A DNA stretch of 64,000 nt, from contig NW_026570221.1 of assembly GCF_019649055.1 (NCBI RefSeq), positions 496,001-560,000 of the forward strand, in the 5' to 3' direction. Under the pieces are notes generated by a model. That model saw only the letters and a list, made by a program, of their open reading frames with translations. It did not search any database and had not been told where the DNA came from. Position 1 is the first letter of the stretch; every line of letters starts with the position of its first letter. Shown piece by piece: positions 9,707-22,054 of this stretch. Origin of the DNA: Paramacrobiotus metropolitanus. Taxonomy: Eukaryota > Tardigrada > Eutardigrada > Parachela > Macrobiotidae. Position numbers and translations under genes: made by a program.

Positions 9707-11746
9707 ATGTATCTGTACGAGCTGCAAAAGGTTGAAAGATCTCTGTACGCCTGGAATGCCGTGGATGTGGAGATTGGCGGTCTCCTTCAATACGGCCACG
9801 TCATTGGCCTGGAAGAAACTGACGGAACAACGCCGCGTTTGATCGTCGACTTCGGCTGTCCGACCCAGGATGCAGTGCTAGTGGAAGAAGGGGCGATCTT
9901 CGACAGCTCTTTGCGCCCTACCTCCAAGAAACGCCCGCCCACGGGAGCGCAGGTGGAAGTGCTGATGTTCGAGAGCAAAAATGGTCCCTGGAAATGGTAT
10001 CCGGGCAAGATCTTGATTAAGTCCTTCCTCAACTTGGAAAAGACAGCGCTGGTGGAAGTGGAAATCAACGGCTATCGTCAGCGCGAACTTCTTCCCGACC
10101 AACAAATCCGCCGATCACTGTCGCAGAATAAACTACAGCGAAAGCGCCTGCAACCAGGACACTTCGTCATGCGGACGTGTCGTGTGCCTAACGGGTACTG
10201 GACGTTGGACCGGTCTGTAGCAGATGCATTGTGCCGTAAGGTGGAAAAAAGATTTCATCTGCACTCTACGCGCGTCCTTTAGCCAGGAGATGCAATACGT
10301 GCGGCGGTGCGATGAGCCTCCAATGGATAATGCGGATGTGGTAAGGTCCCCTACGAGACCAGTTTCACATCCCGAAATCGTTGTTGTTTTGGTAGTGCAT
10401 GGGGTCGTCTCTTATCGAACGTTAGTTATACTGTATTCTGCGTAAACCGGCAAGAAAAAACCGGAAACTGTGTTTCACAAAAAAATATAGAAAAATATTT
10501 TTACAAAATTTTTTTCTTAAATTTGTGTTGTTTGCTCTACATAATTATCCGTAAGCTCTAACTAAAACTGTGTTCTATTCTTTTTTATTTTAGGCAAAAC
10601 TTTTCGAAAGGCAGAAAGGGAAATGCGTACGTTCTCATTACGACGGGGAGTCGGAGAGCGAACGAAAGCGCAAAAAGCGGCAAACTACAGGTAATTGCGG
10701 TTTAGCACTGCCAGTCGAAATCTTGAAAGAGATCTTCCTCTCACTGCACACCGTCGATCAACAGCGCTGCAGACGCACTTGTCAACTGTGGGATGCCGTG
10801 CTGACATCGGGAGACGAGTGGAGAAAATTCGTGCGAGTACAGATAGAGGCAGAGGACGATTATGCCATTCATCCATACATTGGGTATAACTGCCTTTTCA
10901 AGAACATCACGCCCGCTACGCGAACCATTTGCCAGCAAGATCCGGAATGGGGTCTAGACTGCGAGGACCGCGACGATTGGATTAAGGTTAACGAAGCCAT
11001 GAACTTGATTAAAAAAATCTTGGACGATGGTGGCATACGCATCGACCGACTTATCCTGCACAAACGCGAGATGTTGACTGACTTAACCGAACTGCCGCTG
11101 AAAACGCTTTTCGCCGAGACGGCAGCACTGTTTTCCACACTGGCATCCTGCTGTGACTGTTTAATTTTGAAGCAACACCGCCTGATTTATCAGTGTACGA
11201 ATGATAACTTCTGGGAATTCCGTATTCCATTGGCTGTCATGAATCCCGGCAGTGTAGAGGAAGCGCTAATCTGGGATGTGTGTGAGAAGCATCTGTGCTG
11301 TGTTGGACCAAAAATAGAGCTGTACGAAAGGCATCGGTGTCATCCGCCGGTCGACAGGCAGCGTATGGCCCACTGCCTAACGAATCTGATTAACAGCCGA
11401 GAGAGGGCGTCGACAGTGAAGAAGGTGCTACATGCACTCGTACTGTACATAGACCTCCTCTACAGTGCTCTCCGCAAACCCGCGCATGAGTTCCACTATT
11501 TTGCTCTTTCTAATGGCATTCCGGTTAGCTGAAATGATTTTGCAGATTCTGAAGGATTGCCAAACCTGCGATCCGCGTTCCTCTGCTCATTACCGGAATT
11601 CCAAATGGATTCTGTATAATATGGCTAACGTGGACGTCAACAAGCTGAACAAATTGTGTCTGCTTGGCCTGTGGCGCGAAATGGCGTTCTGGTCGGAAGC
11701 ACCTGCCGATGAGGGCGTCAGCGACAGCTCAGATTCCGACGACTAG
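9707..11746 (+). pseudogene. Copy A: Agenet-like/F-box family gene with one frameshift
   Basis: Three-exon gene nearly identical to copy C. Exon 1 is 9707-10340 (donor GTAAGG), exon 2 10594-11424 and exon 3 11546-11746 (stop 11744). Exon 1 is 634 nt, one more than in C. An extra base near 10279 (GTCCTTTAGCC against GTCCTCAGCC) turns the frame into a stop after residue 191, just past the KH-like segment and before the F-box. Exons 2 and 3 stay fully open (277 and 66 codons), with LPVEILKEIFLSL and the acidic tail SDSSDSDD. The lesion is therefore recent or an assembly error. If real, only the N-terminal domain would be made. Confidence 0.85.
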
Positions 11747-13715
11747 GGCAGAAAATGGCGCATTATTACTGGAATATTTGATTTTTTTGGGAAAAAAATT
11801 ATTGTTCAGGCGTCGTGCTTATACTGACGATTACTTCTATAGTTAGTACTTTTCAAAGATAACTGATTGATTAATTGACCTTCATTCGTCACAGTCAATG
11901 CTGCGTGTGATACTAATATTGCCGCGGTAGCACCATCTGCAACGAGGTTAAATGCCCGTTGGCAAAGTTTAAGAAACCGGTGAAGTTATAGTTTCAAAAA
12001 CGGCCGCGCTTCGCTTCCGCGTTTCCTGTGGTCTCAAGTCATAAACCAAGCAAAAGAACATACATATAATCACACGTAACATAAACGTTCAATTTTCCGT
12101 TGAATCTTTGATCAGCACACACGGTGAGAACAAGACAGTAGGGCTTCGTTTAGCTGACATTGGTACAGCAACGAATTTCAGTAAAGAATTATAATTGCTC
12201 GTAGCTTCCTATTCTCGGCCACCTGTCACAACAGTCACGCACTTGAAGAATTTTGCAGCGTTACTTGGTGCGCTCGGATTTTGAATTTTATGTTGCGAAG
12301 ATTACGTAATTTTAAGCGCTGAATTCAAAACACTAACGACTTTCACTTTGTTGAGTTTCAATTTTCCGGCCTGTTGCGCTCGGTGCCTCTAACAAAATAA
12401 TTCAAGTTGGACTCTTGCAACTCAAACAGTCTGATAAATTACCGCGCACTCCGATAAGGCGATAACAAGCATTCCGTAAGCATGTGGCGAAGAGCACTGT
12501 AACACAAAATTTATTCATGTTTACTGTATGTTTACCGATGTAAATGCCGACAGTCTTCCTGGGCCGGGAGTACTGGATATTAGCAGCGAGTCTGATTCCG
12601 ACTGAATGTGTTTCTGAAAGGGCGAAAGGTTATGTTCCTTCGACAGTTGTGTAATTTCAAGCAATTCAGTTGTTGACATGCAGTGAATAGTGAATGCTGT
12701 TATTACTTTTATGCGATATTTGATTCTAAACTAATACTAATTTCCAAATACTGGATTTACTTTACTTGTTCGAAAGTTATTAGCCCATGCCAATAAAACA
12801 CATTTGAAATATAACAGCCCCCCGAAATACAAGCCCATGCCCGTGATTAAAGCCCTTCCGCAGGGCCTTCCAACTTTGAAGCCCAGAGCTTAAAATTCGA
12901 TTTTTACGGTATGCAGTATTTTGATTTTAATGATTTTACTTATATTTCGCTCTACGCATATATTGCTCACTGATAACCGGCACCATCCTCTTGTGACGCG
13001 CTATACAGGAAACTGTCGATGAGATGGTTTGCTTTATCATTTTCATCCCTGATTTTCTGCCGTTATCGCTCAGCTTATCAGAACAATTCGAAATCACTGA
13101 AATCCATATTCACGAAAGACCAATTGTTCCGCAGTACCTTCGGTTTAGCTCCTGCTGTTCGTTCCTTTTTTTATGGAACATTGTTGTTGTTTATGCTTCG
13201 AAATTCATAACCCAAGTGCTTGCTATTAATCATTTCTGTAAACTTTGCATTGCGAATAAATTTTAGTGCTTGGTGCGCAATGTTCCAGGCATGACCTTGA
13301 CGTTAGCGAAACTTGGGAGGAATCCAAGTAACAATTTTTCATAAGAGAAAGGTATAAAAGCAGACATGCGCGCAGTACGTACTCTTATGCCTTATCAAGA
13401 GTGGACGCACAACCTCAGAAAGGAAACAGAAATGTGGCCCATAAGGTCAAAGACTTTGGCAGACTACATCGGATGCGGATTACTCGAGCAATCAGCTACA
13501 TGAAACCGCACTTATACCAGCAGTTATTCACAACTTATTCTGCTAAATGAAAAAGCTCGGGCTTTTCTGATGATGAATTTCGATGTAACTACAGCAAAAA
13601 CGTACTTCCACTGACTGCATCGGCAACGATCTGCGCGGACACACAACGCGTTTATTATTTGGAAATTCTCAGACTCACAACTGCCGCTTGTGTTTACACC
13701 TGGGCGAATTCTACT
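11747..13715. other. Intergenic region between copies A and B
   Basis: No gene seen. About 12150-12250 resembles about 24510-24600 (shared CATTGGTACAGCAACGA and CACCTGTCA). A short frame at 12560-12614 (ending SSESDSD and a stop) looks like the acidic tail of a decayed family exon 3, too short to be sure. About 12970-13280 is the second copy of the repeat at 2950-3260. Confidence 0.4.
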
Positions 13716-16561
13716 TTAAGGTGCTTCAACCCGTTTCCGAACGTGGTACCACAAGACGTGCAGGCATAACGTGTTCAGCTTGCGGACGTCCACGCTGGCC
13801 ATAGCGTCCAGCGTCCACGTGACCCCACGGTAGTGCGTTGATGGGCGCGGGTCAAAGGACTGAAATGTCTCGAGAACCTACGGGTAACCAGAAGAAATTA
13901 AATTATGTTAATAAAAAACAAGTAATCGTAGTACTTGAAAGAACTAGTAGTAAAAAAACTCACGGTGTGTCAGGAACAGAAAATAAAATAAGCTTAAATA
14001 GCGCTCTTGGTTTATCATTAAGCGTTTTTGTACATTTGTTACTTCCCAAAAGCATCAAATTGAAAGATTTGACATCCGTCGGAAAAAGTTCAAAGGGTTT
14101 ACTAAATAAACACAAACTGAAACTGGTCAGTTTCACTAAACGTTTTAAGTACTGTAGCCGCCCGCACAAGTTGCCCCACAGAGTGAGGTATACGGATATT
14201 TGGCCTCACATTGCTCGCTGTTCAGCGCAGTGTGTGCAGGGAGAAGGCAGCGGCCGGATCTGCCAATGGAGCAACTTGTGCGGGCGGCTACAGTACACTG
14301 GCAAATCTTTCGTCAGCTTATTAATATTGATTTCCTTATTTATATTAGTATTAATCAGTTCTTTAAAGTTACTATTCTGTCAGTATTCTATGCTGTTATT
14401 TTTCTGTTAATAATATTATACTCTGTTATTATTCTCGTACGTACATTTCTGACTAACAAATCCTTTGCAAGCCAGCTAGTGCAAGTAGAACTGGCTACAC
14501 ACTGCGCGATTCGCTCCATATCCAGCGGTGGTCCGTCGCAGTACAGAATCTTCTCAAACAGGTCCCAGATCTGCGCTTCGTCAGAATTCCCCAGCATGAA
14601 GACCGCAAACGGCACACGAAATTCCAGTACTAGAACAGATCTATTTTTGTATTGCAAGGAATAATCTTTCCAGATTAAACGGTCACAGCCTGTCGCCAGC
14701 CGAGAATGCAACGAGGCCATCGCGGCAAACACTTCTTTCAACGCCAACGATTGCTCGATCGTCAGTGAGCGCTGGTGCACAATCACACGCTCTTAACGGA
14801 TGCCGGCGTTGTCCAAAACCCGTTTAATCAAGTTCAGGGCTTCATCAACCTCACTCAAGCCCTCCCTATCGCCGCTGTAAACCTGTGTATCGTGGATGCA
14901 GATCGTTCGCACTGTGGGAGTAATATGCTTGAACAGGCAGCTATATACCGCATAATTCCCGTTCCATTTCTTCACCGACCGCGGTGCAAAGGCTCGATCG
15001 ATAAAGGGAGCGCGAACATCTTTGCACAGCTCCGCCGATGTGAGAAGGGTTTCCCAGAGTTGACAGGTGCGTCGGCATCGTTGCCGGTCAATGGTGTCCA
15101 GAGACAAAAAGACCTCTTTCAAAATTTCAAAGGGAACGCCAAAGCGCATCCCACCTCATTGTATCGCGCTTTCCGCTTTTGTTCGACCGCTTCCTCCTCC
15201 TCACCGCGTGAATTAACGGAGTGCACTAAGACGGAACACACTAGGTCCCTTCGTGCTCCATGGAAAAATTTCATCTAAGATGGAAGAGTGGAAAAATGTC
15301 AGTACTTTACCGATGCTCAGTCTCCAGTTCTCAAAAATAAGATCCATATGCTACAGGAGACCGCTGTCAACCAGACTGTCAATAATAATAAAATCTGACC
15401 ATGGGTCAATCAACAAACTGTTCCAACATAGCAACCGATTTTGAAACTCGATATGGTCGTCGGCCATGCAATTCTAAGTGAAAATGGCGCTTGAAAATCA
15501 CCTTGGGCGTTAGGAGCATTAGAGACAGAGCTAGAAACAGGTTTTTCCATTCTGCACAGTTTTTAAGAGGATTAACTAAGCTGGTACCCACTTTGCTTTC
15601 AAAACATTTAAGGCTTAAGCTGTGAACAAATTTCTGTCAATAAATTTGGAATTAGCGCTATTGATTGCCTAGAAGAACTGTACAGCGCGTTTTTCGGTCT
15701 AATTCCCAATAACCCGAAGCGGTTTTTGGAACTACTAGTCAGGAACTTATTCGCATTCGAAATTTCAAAAAAATTTCTATATCAAAAATTGGTTGGAGAC
15801 GAGCACGGATTGCTTGTATTAAATACGTAGCCAGATCTGCCTTTAAAAAATTACATATGGTCAATAAGAAAAAAACCACATATGGTCGATACGTCCTCCA
15901 TATATTAGCCATTGCCAATAACCATGCTGACTTTGCGGCAAACAACTTACGATTGTGGCTGAGTGGACGGGAGTCCTTTCGCGTAGTTGCAGGTAGTGCA
16001 TCTTCCGGCTGAGAATGCACGAAAACCGCAAGCGGAAGGTGCGCTCAATGTTGCGGACCAACTGCGCGGCCAAGGAACGATTCAGAGTCCAGTAGCCACT
16101 GGGCACACTGCACGTCCGCATAATGAAATGCCCCGGTTGAAGACGCTTTTCTTCGAGTTGCTTTGATGAGGAGATGCAACGTATCTGTCGGCTAGGAAGC
16201 AGTTCGCTAGTACGCTGTCCCGCCACGGCCACCTCTACCAGCGCGTAGTCCAACAAATCCACAAAGGAATCAATGAGGACTCTCCCGGGATACCACTTCC
16301 AGGGATGATCGAACAGCAGCACCTCCACAGGAGCCCCCGCTCGTGGTCTCCGGGATGGTTCTGTGGAACAGTCGAAAACCTTTCCGCATTCTACCGGCAC
16401 TGCCTGATGTGTCGGACACCCGAAATCCACGAGCAGACGCCGGGAGTTCCTTTAATTTCCTCCAGACCGGTGACATGGCCGTGCTGCAACATTCCGTTTA
16501 TCTCCACATCCACAGCGTCCCATCCATACACGGACCGCGTACTGTCTTCGTAGAGATGCAT
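13716..16561 (-). pseudogene. Copy B: decayed Agenet-like/F-box family gene
   Basis: Exon 1 is 15951-16561 (MHLYEDSTRSVYGWDAVDVE, donor GTAAGT). Exon 2 is about 15225 down to 14490, and exon 3 is 13716-13877 (DPRPSTHYRG, MASVDVRKLN). Lesions: a 1-bp deletion in exon 1 near 16440, a 1-bp deletion just before the F-box near 15140, and an in-frame TAA at 14793-14795 inside the conserved GIR-x-ER motif. The 3' end of exon 2 is lost. Intron 1 has grown to about 725 bp, against 78-253 bp in most copies, and intron 2 holds a MITE. Exon 3 is still open but lacks the acidic tail. The gene cannot make a full product. Confidence 0.85.
14152..14293. mobile_element. MITE family 2, short copy (CTGTAGCCGC inverted ends, TA target)
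   Basis: 142 bp with near-perfect inverted ends, starting CTGTAGCCGCCCGCACAAGT and ending with its complement, flanked by TA on both sides. No ORF. It shares its first ten bases with the 412-bp element at 28433-28844. TA duplications fit a Tc1/mariner-type mobiliser (inference). It lies in intron 2 of pseudogene B. Confidence 0.8.
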
Positions 16562-16999
16562 TTTGGCTTATTTGGCGAAAAGACAGAACTCTAAACAAAA
16601 CCTGTTCAAAAGACTGTAGAATAGACGTGCTCTGATGGAAGTCTAAGAAGTTCTAAATCTGTACCTGGATTAAAAGAGTCGAAACGGCATAATATTCTGC
16701 CTTACAATAATAATCACGATTGTCGACTTTCCACAACAAAGGTGAAAGTAAATCTACAGTATTTCACGAAAAAATCTAATTGCATCAACCGTAGATCGTG
16801 CTTGTAACTGTAAGTGACCCACTTTGCACTAAGCAATAAACCACCACCCCACTATAGAAGTGGCAAAAGCAGAGGGCATTTATCACCCACGTGTGCGACC
16901 TGGTATCGTATCGTATTGAGTTAACGGACGGGTAACAGGATGCCTGAGCGATTAGGCCAGAAAGAAGAAGGCAATACGCGCAACACGTTATATCGGCAA
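16562..16999. other. Region upstream of copy B, no gene seen
   Basis: Would hold the former promoter of copy B. I see no convincing core promoter or other feature. Confidence 0.3.
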
Positions 17000-17445
17000 C
17001 GACAAATGCACGGACCGCATACTTTTTAGGATTCCATTTCTTGTAACTGGATTGCAGTCTCCGCGTGAAGTTAAAACCTACAGAGAAAGGCCGAAGGTTC
17101 TATACAGTAGTATCCCCCAACCGGCAACGCTCCTGGAATCAGTGTTTGCATGTGTGTATTGAAGTTCCCGTAAGATGGTGGGTAAGTCTCTTGTAAGGTT
17201 CCCATAAGTCTCTTGTTCTAAATAAAACGGAAGCTCGTTTGAAAACTTCTTGAAAATGAAGACCGGAAAACTTGCAGTGCAGAGAAAGAATCAATAAAGC
17301 AAATAATCCAAAATCACAAGTTCAGCCGTACCAGCGCACACTTAAACAGCAATCACAACAAAAACATCGTAATTATGCCGTATAGCATTTCGAATCAAGC
17401 CGATATGAAAAATTAGGCCGCGGTCGCCGGTTAGTAGTTCATTGG
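17000..17445 (+). pseudogene. Degenerate 3' end and trailer of an RT retrotransposon
   Basis: The stretch 17285-17445 matches the 3' trailer of the minus-strand RT element, read in the opposite orientation: AATAAAG, CCAAAATCACAAGTTCAG, then ATTAGGYCGCGGTCGCC. It lacks the MITE found at 4767-4965, so it preserves the MITE's empty site. Upstream, a very degraded match to the C-terminal coding region may start near 17000 (for example CTDRILF, GNAPGISV). The coding part is tentative, the trailer is firmer. Confidence 0.5.
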
Positions 17446-17769
17446 TTAAAAAATACTGACATTACTTGCGAATTCGCATTTGCAATTATGTTATTCAAGA
17501 TAAATATAGTAACTGAATGCTTAGCAGCAGGAAAATTATTATCCTGCAAAGTGCAAACCAAGTTCGGCACTTTTGCATTAGCTCTAAATGGACTGTAATA
17601 TTTGTTTACTGTTTAAACATGACCGTGCAAAACTGACCAGTGAAACCCCATGGACCAGAGAAAGCCAGTAAAACCGAAATTCGCGAGAATAAATTTTAAG
17701 AACACGCATCTGAACTGAATTGGTTTAACAAATACCTTTCCACGTTTTTAACAGACGCAAAGTGCGATG

Positions 17770-18323
17770 CGTTGCAGGAAATAGTCAACGGTGCCGAAAA
17801 GAAAACCTGGCCTAGAGTACTAGTATTTCAAGAGCTACAAGTAACTCGTACGTTGATAATAGAAGTAGAAGTATTCATGATAATAAATTTTCCCCGACTG
17901 GCCACCGGTAGCTATAACATATGCATTTGCTTTGCGTGTGCTCATTTCATGTCTAACATCGGCGGTGCAATCAGTTAGTGCTATCTTGTAATCTTGAGAT
18001 GATGATCTCGATAATTCGTGTCTACCGTTGATAATGTCCGACCGTAACACTCAATGCGTATCGCTTAATGAGATCTAATTCCAAAAATTTTCATGTTACG
18101 GGACGCATTATGCCGCCGCAGCGAAACATGCGAAGAACATGCCAGTTGCCAACTCATATACATGTACCGGTATACAAACCTCTATAGTAAGTCAATTCTT
18201 GTACGCGTGTGCACTATCCATTGGTGCTTTATTACCACACAGAGATACAGCATTCTTCTATCAGTCAGGGGAGATTCTTTTTGATATATTCTTATTACTT
18301 AGGCAGACGCTAAATAAGCCAGA
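17770..18323 (+). repeat. 5' flank of copy C with the empty transposon site
   Basis: Paralogous to 8800-9706. At about 18137-18145 the sequence ...CATGCCAGTTGCCAACTC... carries the 9-bp target once, which shows the uninterrupted ancestral state of the copy A flank. Confidence 0.7.
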
Positions 18324-20362
18324 ATGTATCTGTACGAGCTGCAAAAAGTTAAGAGATCTCTGTACGCCTGGAATGCCGTGGATGTGGAGATTGGCGGTCT
18401 CCTTCAATACGGCCACGTCATTGGCCTGGAAGAAACTGACGGAACAACGCCGCGTTTGATCGTCGACTTGGGCTGTCCGACCCAGGATGCAGTGCTAGTG
18501 AAAGAAGGGGCGATCTTCGACAGCTCTTTGCGCCCTACCTCCAAGAAACGCCCGCCCACGGGAGAGCAGGTGGAAGTGCTGATATTCGAGCACAAGAATG
18601 GTCCCTGGAAATGGTATCCGGGCAAGATCTTGATTAAGTCCTTCCTCAACTTGGAAAAGACAGCGCTGATAGAAGTGGAAATCAATGGCTATCGTCAGCG
18701 CGAACTGCTTCCCGAAAAACAGATCCGACGACCGCTTTCGCTGGATAAACAACAACAAAAGCGTCTGCAACCAGGACACTTCGTCTTGCGGACGTGTCGT
18801 GTGCCGAACGGTTACTGGACGTTGGACCGGTTTGTAGCAGATGCATTGTGCCGTAAGGTAGAAAAGAAATTTCATCTTCGCTTTACGCGCGTCCTCAGCC
18901 AGGAGCTGCACTACGTGCGGCGGTGCAATGAGCCTCCAATGGATGATGCGGATGTGGTAAGGTTCCCTACGAAACCGGTTTGACCTCCCAATATCATTGT
19001 TGTTTTGGTACTGCGTGGGGTCGTTTCTTGTCGAACGTTAGTTATACTGTATTTTGCGTGAACCGGCAAGAAACAACCGGAAACTGTGTTTTACAGAAAA
19101 ATATAGAATAAAATTTTTGCAAAATGTTTTTCTTGAATTTGTGTTGTTTGCTCTACGTAATTATGCGTAAGCTCTAACTAAAACTTTGTTCAATTCTTTT
19201 TTATTTTAGACGAAACTTTTCGAAAGCCAGAATGGGAAATGTGTACGTTCTCCTAACGAAAAGTCGTGTCTGAGCGAACGAAAGCGGAAAAAGCGCCAAA
19301 CTGCAGGGGATTGCGGTTTAGCATTGCCAGTCGAGATCCTGAAGGAGATCTTCCTGTCACTGCACACCGTCGGTCAACAGCGCTGCCGACGCACCTGTCA
19401 ACTGTGGGATGCCGTGCTGACATCGGGAGACGAGTGGAGAACATTCGTGCGCATACAGATAGAGGCAGAGGACGATTATGCCATTCATCCATACATTGGG
19501 TATAATTGCCTCTTCAAGCACATCACGCCCGGTACGCGAACAATCTGCCTGCAAGATCCGGAATGTGGTCTTGACTACGAGGACCGCGAAGATTGGATTA
19601 AGATCAACGAAGCTGTGAACTTGATTAGAAAAGTCCTGGACGATGGAGGCATACGCATCGACCGATTTATCCTGCACCAACGCGAGATGTTAATTGACTT
19701 ATCCGAACTGCCGCTGAAAATGTTTTTCGCCGAGACAGCCGCGCTGTATTCCACACTGGCATCCTGCTGTGACCGTTTAATATTGAAGCAACACCGCCTG
19801 ATTTATCAGTGCATAAATGATAATTCCTGGGAATTCCGTATTCCAACGGCTGCCATGAATCCAGGCAGTGTGGACGAAGCGCAAATTTGGGATGTGTTTG
19901 AGAAGCATCTGTGCTGTGTTGGACCGAAGAGAGAGCTGTACGAAAGGCATCGGTGTCATCCGCCGGTCGACAGGCAGCGTTTGACCCACTGCCTGGCGAA
20001 TTTGATTAACAGCCGAGAGAGGGCGTCGATTGTGAAGAAGGTACCTCATGTACTGTACATATACCACGGCTACAGTACTCTCCGAGAAACTGTGCATGAG
20101 TTCTGCAATTCAGCTCTTTCTAATGGCATTCCGATTATCCGAAATGATTTTACAGATTCTGAAGGATTACCAAACTTGCGATCCGCGTTCCTCCGCTTCT
20201 TACCGGAATTCGAAGTGGATTTTGTATAATATGGCGAACATGGACGTCGGAAAGCTGAACAAACTGTGCCTGCTTGCCTTGTGGCGCGAAATGGCGTTCT
20301 GGTCTGATTCATCCTCGGATGAGGAAGAAGGCAACAGCGACAGCTCAGATTCCGACAACTAG
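18324..20362 (+). CDS. Copy C: intact Agenet-like/F-box protein (556 aa)
   Basis: Exons 18324-18956, 19210-20040 and 20156-20362, all phase 0 with GTAAGG/TTTTAG and GTACCT/ACAG junctions. Residues 18-66 (VDVEIGG...PRLIVDLG) and 82-137 (QVEVLIFE, WKWYPGKILI, ALIEVEINGY, ELLPEKQIR) look like two Tudor/Agenet barrels. Residues 150-192 (GHFVLRTCRVPNGYWTL, CRKVEKKFHLRF) look like a KH0-type segment. KRKKRQ (236-241) could be a nuclear signal. The F-box is 249-290 (LPVEILKEIFLSLHTV, RRTCQLWDAVL). A conserved ~250-aa C-terminal part follows (CLFKHITPGTRTIC, DDGGIRIDR, LASCCDRLI), then an acidic tail (SDSSSDEEEGNSDSSDSDN). The F-box implies Skp1 binding and substrate delivery for ubiquitination. The Agenet-like part would recognise the substrate, perhaps a methylated protein or an RNP (inference). 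Confidence 0.85.
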
Positions 20363-20934
20363 GGACGGCGCATTACTGGTGAACCTTGTTACATTTAGCG
20401 CTATATTCTTATACTTTGTACTATATAATTGCACCAGACTGCGCATTGGCAAACCGGGACGCAGCTCTCATGGTCGGGGCTGCAGACTTAGCTCTGCCTG
20501 TTTCATCATAACAACATTATCCAGATTCAGATCTATATTGCCACGAATGGGATACACCAGAGCCGGCAAACCAGAAAAGACTGACCAAAACCAATAATAT
20601 TATATTCTGAAAGCCCGTAGTCGAAAACCCGGCCAGATAGTACTCATTTCATTCAAAACCTCTCCCGCTTCGAACGCCAAACGGAAGAGTTTTGACTACC
20701 TTCACCAAATGTAACTAAATTATTATAATAATAATTATCATCGTGGTATTTTTAACCAGGTAGTGTTGCCACGTAAACAAACTAAAATACAGTTAAAAAA
20801 CGAAAGTATTTTCCACTAATTAAAGTATCAGAATTAATTTAATTTGCAGACGACTACAAATTTAACGACTACATATTTAAGAACGACTATATATTTAACA
20901 TTGTCATCGAGGACAATTTCTAAACAAGTGCCGG
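20363..20934. other. 3' flank of copy C, no gene seen
   Basis: Only the first ~50 bp resemble the 3' flank of copy A (GGCGCATTA), so the A/C duplication ends soon after the stop codon. The rest is AT-rich, with TTAACGACTACA-type short repeats near 20860-20900. Confidence 0.3.
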
Positions 20935-21830
20935 CCGAGCAGCTATCGCCACACTATCACTAATGTGATTGTCTGTTCAATCAGTGATAGACCGAACTAC
21001 CGCCACTGTTCAGTGCACAAACCCGTTAGTTCACTGAGTGACCGAACTACCACTACGGATAGCTATGTGAGCGGTTGACCGAGCTGTCATCACTATCCGA
21101 TGCACAAAGCCCGATGGGTGAGCGGGTGACCGAGCTACCACTACCGTCCATGCACAGAGCCCGGTAGGTGCGCGGGTGACCGACCTGTCATTACTGTACA
21201 GTGTACATGAGTGACCGAACTACCAGTCTACCACTGTAGTCCAGTTGACACAGCCAAAAGGGATGAATAAAAACGATTAAAACAGAAATTCGAATCGACC
21301 GCCCGTAAACCACAAGAAATGCGGAGGCGAAGCCGAGGTGACCAAGCTACCACTACTATCCCGTGCGGAGTCCGCTAGGTAAACGAGTGCACAGAGCCCG
21401 GTAGGTGAGCGGGTGACCGAGCTGCCACTACTGTCCAGTGTACAAAGCCCGTTAGGAAACGAGTGACTGAGCTACCACTACCGTCCGTGCACAGAGCCCG
21501 GTAGGTGAACGAGTGATCAAGCTGTAATTATTGTACAGTGTATATGAGTGACCGAACTACCACTGCTGGTGCAGGAAACCCGTTAAGTAAACGAGCTACC
21601 ACTACTACTTTCGAGTGCACCGAGTCCGTTAGGCGTTAGGTGAGCAGGCGACCGAGCGACCACAACTGTCCGGCGAACAGAACCGGTCAGATAAGCAAGT
21701 AATCGAGGTACCACTGCTGACCGGACACACACTACCGGGCATCCACCACTTTCCAGTGAAAAGAGCCAGTGAAGTGACGAGTCACCGAACTAGTGATCCA
21801 GTGCACTATCACTGTTTCGAATTTCATACA
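20935..21830. repeat. Minisatellite with a unit of about 52 bp
   Basis: Imperfect tandem units built on GTGACCGAGCTACCACTAC, TCCAGTGCACAGAGCCCG and GTTAGGTGAGCGG run across about 0.9 kb. They are broken at about 21240-21345 by a block that recurs near 21905-22090 (shared ACCACAAG...GCGGAGGCGAAGCCGAGG). No ORF. Confidence 0.8.
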
Positions 21831-22054
21831 TCATAGACTGATATTTCGGCTTTCTTTTTGGGTAGTAGATAGTAGTATCATAAAAATTATCTGTATGTAC
21901 AGCCAAAGGGAATGCTTTCAAGGTTGAGAGAATCATGAACTGGTTTTCATACAAAATTCGTGTTTGCCCAATTGCATTTACCGATCATGTTTCGACGAAA
22001 TATAGATGTTATTCTAATAAATATTCATTCAACTTCAAACAAAAGGGCTATGGA

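Noticed and set aside
9787-10068. Antisense ORFs over exon 1 of copies A and C (also 18404-18685)
   Set aside because: Both are shadows of the conserved sense coding sequence. Conservation and splice signals support the sense strand only.
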